The notes under the pieces are model-generated. The model did no database searches. It was not told where the DNA came from and saw only the letters and a program-made list of their open reading frames with translations. Shown here one piece after another: positions 13,910-17,400 of a DNA stretch of 17,400 nt. A program made the position numbers and the translations under genes. Position 1 is the stretch's first letter. Each line of letters begins with the position of its first letter. The DNA lies in assembly GCF_019127135.1 (NCBI RefSeq), contig NZ_JAHOEA010000062.1, positions 1 through 17,400 of the forward strand, read 5' to 3'. Source of the DNA: Segatella copri (GTDB lineage Bacteria > Bacteroidota > Bacteroidia > Bacteroidales > Bacteroidaceae).

Positions 13910-15970
13910 TTATTTTAAGATTGCACTTTCACTATTTTGATGTTTGTAATCTGGTGACTTTGATGTCTTCTTGCCATAGTCAAAACTATAAACAATTTTC
14001 AGATTTGCATACTGATTATAACTACGACTTTGATCTATTTGTTTGAAAGAATAATATGATGCAGATAATTCATCTACAATGTTATTCTTCATCATGAATA
14101 AATTGTTTGCATTAGCTTCGATAGCCCAATTCCCATGATTCCACATTGCCGATAGGTGATACCGCCAAAATGTCTTTCTACTAATCTGGCTGTCTATCAA
14201 ATCTCTTGCCGGTGACGCTATGGATGCACTAAAAGAAAAATCCCGAACATAGTAATTCATCAGAGCAGTCCCTAAGATTGCAGACAAATTACGATGTTCT
14301 GCCCCTCCTCGAACTAAATGTTCAATCCATTGACCGGATAACTTCATATTAAGTGTACCAGAAGGTTTATAGGTTATAGACATATCTGCACTGGGACGAT
14401 GATAGATACAGTCATCTCTAAAAGTGCTAATAAGATGCCCGTCTCGAATATAGTAATCCGAAATAATCGAATGATTCTGGTAAAAGTATGACACTCCCGT
14501 TTGCAAAGCGAATTTGTTAAGGTTCAAGGTATGGCTTAATCGCGGATTCAAAAGAATTGAATTATCCATGTTAGAATTACCTTTGAGAATGATGATAGGA
14601 TCTATCTGCTGTTCTACATTGTTAATCGTATTTATTCTCGGATAGGTGTTTCCCAAAGCGAACATAAATTGAAGTTGCTGTACTTTATCTATCCTATATG
14701 TAGCTCTTGCCTGAAGTCTCGGCGTAAGATGATTGATTGACCTCATCCCCTTTAAACGATATGTTAGAAATGACAGTCCAGGATTAATATCAAAGAAAAA
14801 ACTCCCTAAACGATGGGAATAGTCTGCAAAAAGGATGGTTTCGGACGAATGCAAATTTTGATTATATGCAGAAGTCCCAACGTATTCGGAATCACTAATT
14901 CTCATGAACTCGTATAAACTGAAAGCCAATCTATTTCTATGACTGAACGCCATAGAATAATTTGCATTCGCTTTGATGTAATAATAATCTTCCTTGACAA
15001 GTGAACGAAAAGACACATTATCATCGTTATAGAGACGGTCAAAATCGTTTCGAGAATAATATCCATCAAAAACATAATCCAACGATTTTGTGTTAGAAAA
15101 TGTGTGCAATCCGTAAAAATAGACACTTGGACGATAAGATTTGTTTCTAGTGTTAATGTCCAAAATGCTACCGTTCTTGATTGCAGCAGCAGTTTTCCAA
15201 TACTCCGTCATTCCATTATTGACACCGTTTTTTGAGGCATTCCATGCCATACCACCTCTAAGCATCCAAATATATTTTCTTCCTCGGTTGCTGATTGATG
15301 CCTGTACATATTCTTCCGTTTGCCTATTGTCTGCATTATTGTAATGCTGCAGTCTATTCAGTTGATAATCAGGGAAAATAAAAGTCTCATTCTCGTCCAT
15401 AGACGATTTTGGATTTTCCAAAGAATATCCAGCCCAAAGGTTCAAACTTTTGGTTCCTGTGACAAATTTCGAAATAAGATTGTAATCACCATAGAGATAG
15501 CCTACATTCTGAGACGCATCAAGTTGCGTGTAGCCACCATTGTTGAGTGGTTTCATTATTATGTTTATAGCATATGCATCTTTTGCAAATTTACCAGTCG
15601 GCACATCAAAATATTCCACTCGAGAAACGTCCTTCGGTCTTAAAGACTGTACCTCTCGAAAATCAACTTCACGCCCATCTATATAGAGAGTCGCAGCTCC
15701 ATTGGGAGTTGTCACACTTCCAGTCGAACGCTCGACAGACACTCCCGGAATCATGAGATTGCTCAACAGATCATAACCAGTTACAGCATGTTTACGTTGC
15801 TCTTTTGTAGGAATAGCAAGGATATGATCACCTTCTCTTGTAAGATAAGATGACTTTACAACAACTTCACCAAGTTCTTTGCCTTGAATAAAAGTTTTAG
15901 TTGTATCTGGTTTTTGTGCATAAGTTACGTGTAGGCACAAACTCATTATGATGACTAACAATGCTTTCAT
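13910..15970 (-). CDS. Outer-membrane beta-barrel receptor-like protein, plug plus barrel only, 686 aa
   Basis: A signal peptide (1-18, ending TYA/QKP) is followed almost directly by a plug-like domain at about 30-140: LGEVVVKSSYL, DLLSNLMIPGVSVE, ATLYIDGREVDF, then VEYFDVPTGKFAKDAYAINIIMK. The barrel runs from about 145 to the end (last strand ANLKIVYSFDYGKK). Unlike the other two barrels in the window it has neither a carboxypeptidase-like regulatory domain nor an STN domain, so it is the shortest form of the group. It follows two envelope-type genes on the same strand, with 138 nt between it and the lipoprotein gene upstream, and may share their transcript. A weak AATGCAA/TTGCATT hairpin lies about 55 nt after its stop. 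Ligand and TonB dependence are unknown. Confidence 0.87.
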   Translation of the reverse strand: MKALLVIIMSLCLHVTYAQKPDTTKTFIQGKELGEVVVKSSYLTREGDHILAIPTKEQRKHAVTGYDLLSNLMIPGVSVERSTGSVTTPNGAATLYIDGREVDFREVQSLRPKDVSRVEYFDVPTGKFAKDAYAINIIMKPLNNGGYTQLDASQNVGYLYGDYNLISKFVTGTKSLNLWAGYSLENPKSSMDENETFIFPDYQLNRLQHYNNADNRQTEEYVQASISNRGRKYIWMLRGGMAWNASKNGVNNGMTEYWKTAAAIKNGSILDINTRNKSYRPSVYFYGLHTFSNTKSLDYVFDGYYSRNDFDRLYNDDNVSFRSLVKEDYYYIKANANYSMAFSHRNRLAFSLYEFMRISDSEYVGTSAYNQNLHSSETILFADYSHRLGSFFFDINPGLSFLTYRLKGMRSINHLTPRLQARATYRIDKVQQLQFMFALGNTYPRINTINNVEQQIDPIIILKGNSNMDNSILLNPRLSHTLNLNKFALQTGVSYFYQNHSIISDYYIRDGHLISTFRDDCIYHRPSADMSITYKPSGTLNMKLSGQWIEHLVRGGAEHRNLSAILGTALMNYYVRDFSFSASIASPARDLIDSQISRKTFWRYHLSAMWNHGNWAIEANANNLFMMKNNIVDELSASYYSFKQIDQSRSYNQYANLKIVYSFDYGKKTSKSPDYKHQNSESAILK

Positions 15971-16108
15971 CTATTGATTTTTTTATTGTTTTTATACTTA
16001 TAATCAATATGCCTTCTTCTGTACTTTAAAGACAATACCTTTAACTCTTAGACTACTATTACCAAAACTTTTGCATGAAAATAACGTAACAGACAACGTT
16101 CGTCTCAT

Positions 16109-16798
16109 TCATTTCGAGATTGGATCTGTTTTGCCCATAATACTAAGAAAGAACTCTTCTCCTGAATAGCCATCAATTTCTTGGACAATTACATTGTCAA
16201 CAATAATAGTTTTGAGTTCCAGTTGGATCCTTCCTGGAGAGATAGGACGCTTGTCTGCATCAAAAACAAATTGCGAAGGACATTTAAAGTTGAAAAGCAC
16301 AAGATGCTGCTTTCCGCCATAGTTCAGTGTCACAGGTACTTTGCTATCGCTATATATGATTTTCCCCATTTTGCTCGCTTCTCCTGTTCCTTCGTCAGAG
16401 CTTGCAAAAGAATAAGGTATCGAAATATCATAATCGGGCAACAGCTTGACTGCTTCTGCCAATTTAGTATCTTTTATGACAAAACTTATCCAGCTGATTG
16501 GGACTTGCTGTAAGGTGACAGTCCGATTTTCGTATCCTCCAAAAGTGTAGTGGATGATAGGTTTACCATTTTCTGTGACCTCACCTTTCCATAAACTTTT
16601 ATAATCCATCTGTTCTTGCGATGCATTATAGATTACAGGAATGAATATACTGCTGTATTGTCCTTTAAGCTCATTACTCAACTCCTCAATTACACTTTGA
16701 CGCTGGAAGTAAGAATCCACATAAGTAGGATCCTCATGGCATCCGCTTAAACTAATCATGGCTGAAATAGCCACAATGACCATTGATATCTTTTTCAT
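16109..16798 (-). CDS. Lipoprotein, DUF4840-like
   Basis: This 229-aa protein has a lipobox LSGC with Cys20 after a typical hydrophobic signal segment. A predicted beta-sandwich follows, beginning ELSNELKGQYSS. It continues with VTLQQVPISWISFVIKDTKLAEAV (about 94-117), PVTLNYGGKQHLVLFNF and ISPGRIQLELKTIIVDNV. This order recalls Bacteroides lipoproteins annotated as DUF4840, a family without known function; I hold that assignment as tentative. The start codon lies 47 nt inside the preceding gene, in another frame, which shows translational coupling and an operon. It probably stands in the outer membrane with the 686-aa barrel downstream as a possible partner. Confidence 0.72.
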   Translation of the reverse strand: MKKISMVIVAISAMISLSGCHEDPTYVDSYFQRQSVIEELSNELKGQYSSIFIPVIYNASQEQMDYKSLWKGEVTENGKPIIHYTFGGYENRTVTLQQVPISWISFVIKDTKLAEAVKLLPDYDISIPYSFASSDEGTGEASKMGKIIYSDSKVPVTLNYGGKQHLVLFNFKCPSQFVFDADKRPISPGRIQLELKTIIVDNVIVQEIDGYSGEEFFLSIMGKTDPISK

Positions 16799-17381
16799 TG
16801 CTATTGTTTTTATTATATAACGGCGAGACTGTATTATTATTGTTATGTTCAGAGTCTATCGTATAGTTTACGTTTGCATCGTAACCATAAGCTTTCTTGG
16901 TTGCCTCAAGTTCGTTGTCCGTCATGCGCTGATAAATCACCATGCCGTAGAATGGTTTCAGATTTCCATTCTCATCGGTTGCATCGCCCAGTTTCTGCAT
17001 GGTGTGCATTTGCAAATAATTTGACTCTGTTTTTGTGAGGAGTAAAACTTGCATATAGCGGCTTTGCATACTTTGACTTGCCGAACCGCGCATGATGAAT
17101 CCTGACACAGCATCATAAAACCATTCTGTTTTGTTATAGAACTTACCATCGGTATCGCCATGGTGGAAACCTATCAGATGACCGTCTGACTCAAACCAAT
17201 AATCTACATATCCGCAGTTATCGACTGTCTTGCGGTAGTCTGTTTGTGAAAGTCTGCCGTTTTCCTGCACTTTATACATGCCTATGACTTTCCATCCATA
17301 GCCCTTTACCTTATTTTCAATGTCAGCAGCACTTACGGGCTTTAATGACAGTATCGGCGAATCGGTACCACTGTAGCGCAT
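16752..17381 (-). CDS. Hypothetical protein, 5' end uncertain (possibly frameshifted)
   Basis: A 209-codon ORF from the ATG at 17381 shows protein-like composition: WKVIGMYKVQENG, YVDYWFESDGHLIGFHHGD, RYMQVLLLTKTESNYLQM and FYGMVIYQRMT. I know no family for it. It lacks any signal peptide although its neighbours are envelope proteins, so its true start probably lies further upstream, outside the window. Just upstream, in another frame, YDGTDS is readable, and the called frame begins RYSGTDS: a 23-bp near-duplication has put the two out of register. Either the gene is frameshifted or translation begins at 17381. Its last 15 codons overlap the lipoprotein gene downstream. Confidence 0.6.
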   Translation of the reverse strand: MRYSGTDSPILSLKPVSAADIENKVKGYGWKVIGMYKVQENGRLSQTDYRKTVDNCGYVDYWFESDGHLIGFHHGDTDGKFYNKTEWFYDAVSGFIMRGSASQSMQSRYMQVLLLTKTESNYLQMHTMQKLGDATDENGNLKPFYGMVIYQRMTDNELEATKKAYGYDANVNYTIDSEHNNNNTVSPLYNKNNSNEKDINGHCGYFSHD

Positions 17382-17393
17382 GAATCGGTACCA
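17359..17393. repeat. 23-bp-spaced direct repeat in the 5' region of the edge gene
   Basis: The 12-mer GAATCGGTACCA occurs at 17359-17370 and 17382-17393, exactly 23 bp apart, and the flanking bases are also partly alike. Because 23 is not a multiple of three, the duplication shifts the reading frame. Removing one unit would give a continuous YDGTDSPILSLKP on the - strand. Confidence 0.75.
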
Positions 17394-17400
17394 TCATAGC

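Noticed and set aside
1..17400. CRISPR array, rRNA or tRNA genes, complete insertion sequence
   Set aside because: No regularly spaced repeats, no RNA-gene signatures and no transposase were seen on either strand.

Overview
The window looks like a chromosomal segment of a Bacteroidales bacterium, most likely a member of the Prevotellaceae (Prevotella/Segatella). This is inferred from AT-rich DNA, outer-membrane beta-barrel proteins with carboxypeptidase-like regulatory domains, TAnnTTTG promoter -7 motifs, the near absence of Shine-Dalgarno sequences, and a DUF3987/DUF6371 primase module typical of Bacteroidetes mobilizable elements. No rRNA, tRNA, CRISPR array or complete insertion sequence was found.

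Region 1 (1-4500, genes on +) is the remains of an integrated mobilizable element. It opens with a 56-codon C-terminal stub of a tyrosine recombinase (HxxR...H...Y still readable) and a strong intrinsic terminator. A small membrane protein, a helix-turn-helix protein of the excisionase type, a DUF3987 P-loop protein and a DUF6371 Zn-finger/Toprim-like primase protein follow. The mobilization (MobC/relaxase) genes that normally come next are absent. In their place is a dense cluster of secondary-structure signals at 4338-4495: a three-way-junction fold followed by a 16-bp perfect palindrome.

Region 2 (4503-5380, -) is a junction. A short tyrosine recombinase has only its catalytic domain. Its start codon overlaps (ATGA) the end of a decayed gene whose readable pieces resemble the two ends of a DUF6734-type protein (begins MKIIQSFW). 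That remnant begins 4 nt after the stop of the first large outer-membrane protein, so it was probably the second gene of that operon before deletion or insertion.

Region 3 (5385-17400, all on -) holds three unrelated-length TonB-receptor-like outer-membrane barrels of the OMP_b-brl_3 type (770, 850 and 686 aa), an AbiEi/AbiEii type IV toxin-antitoxin or abortive-infection pair, two lipoproteins, and an incomplete-looking gene at the right edge beside a 23-bp near-tandem duplication. The barrels and lipoproteins are envelope genes, and AbiE is a candidate phage-defence module among them. The whole has the character of a variable accessory locus next to a decaying integrated element. The best candidates for something undescribed are the structured DNA beside the catalytic-domain-only recombinase and the large inverted repeat inside the primase module.
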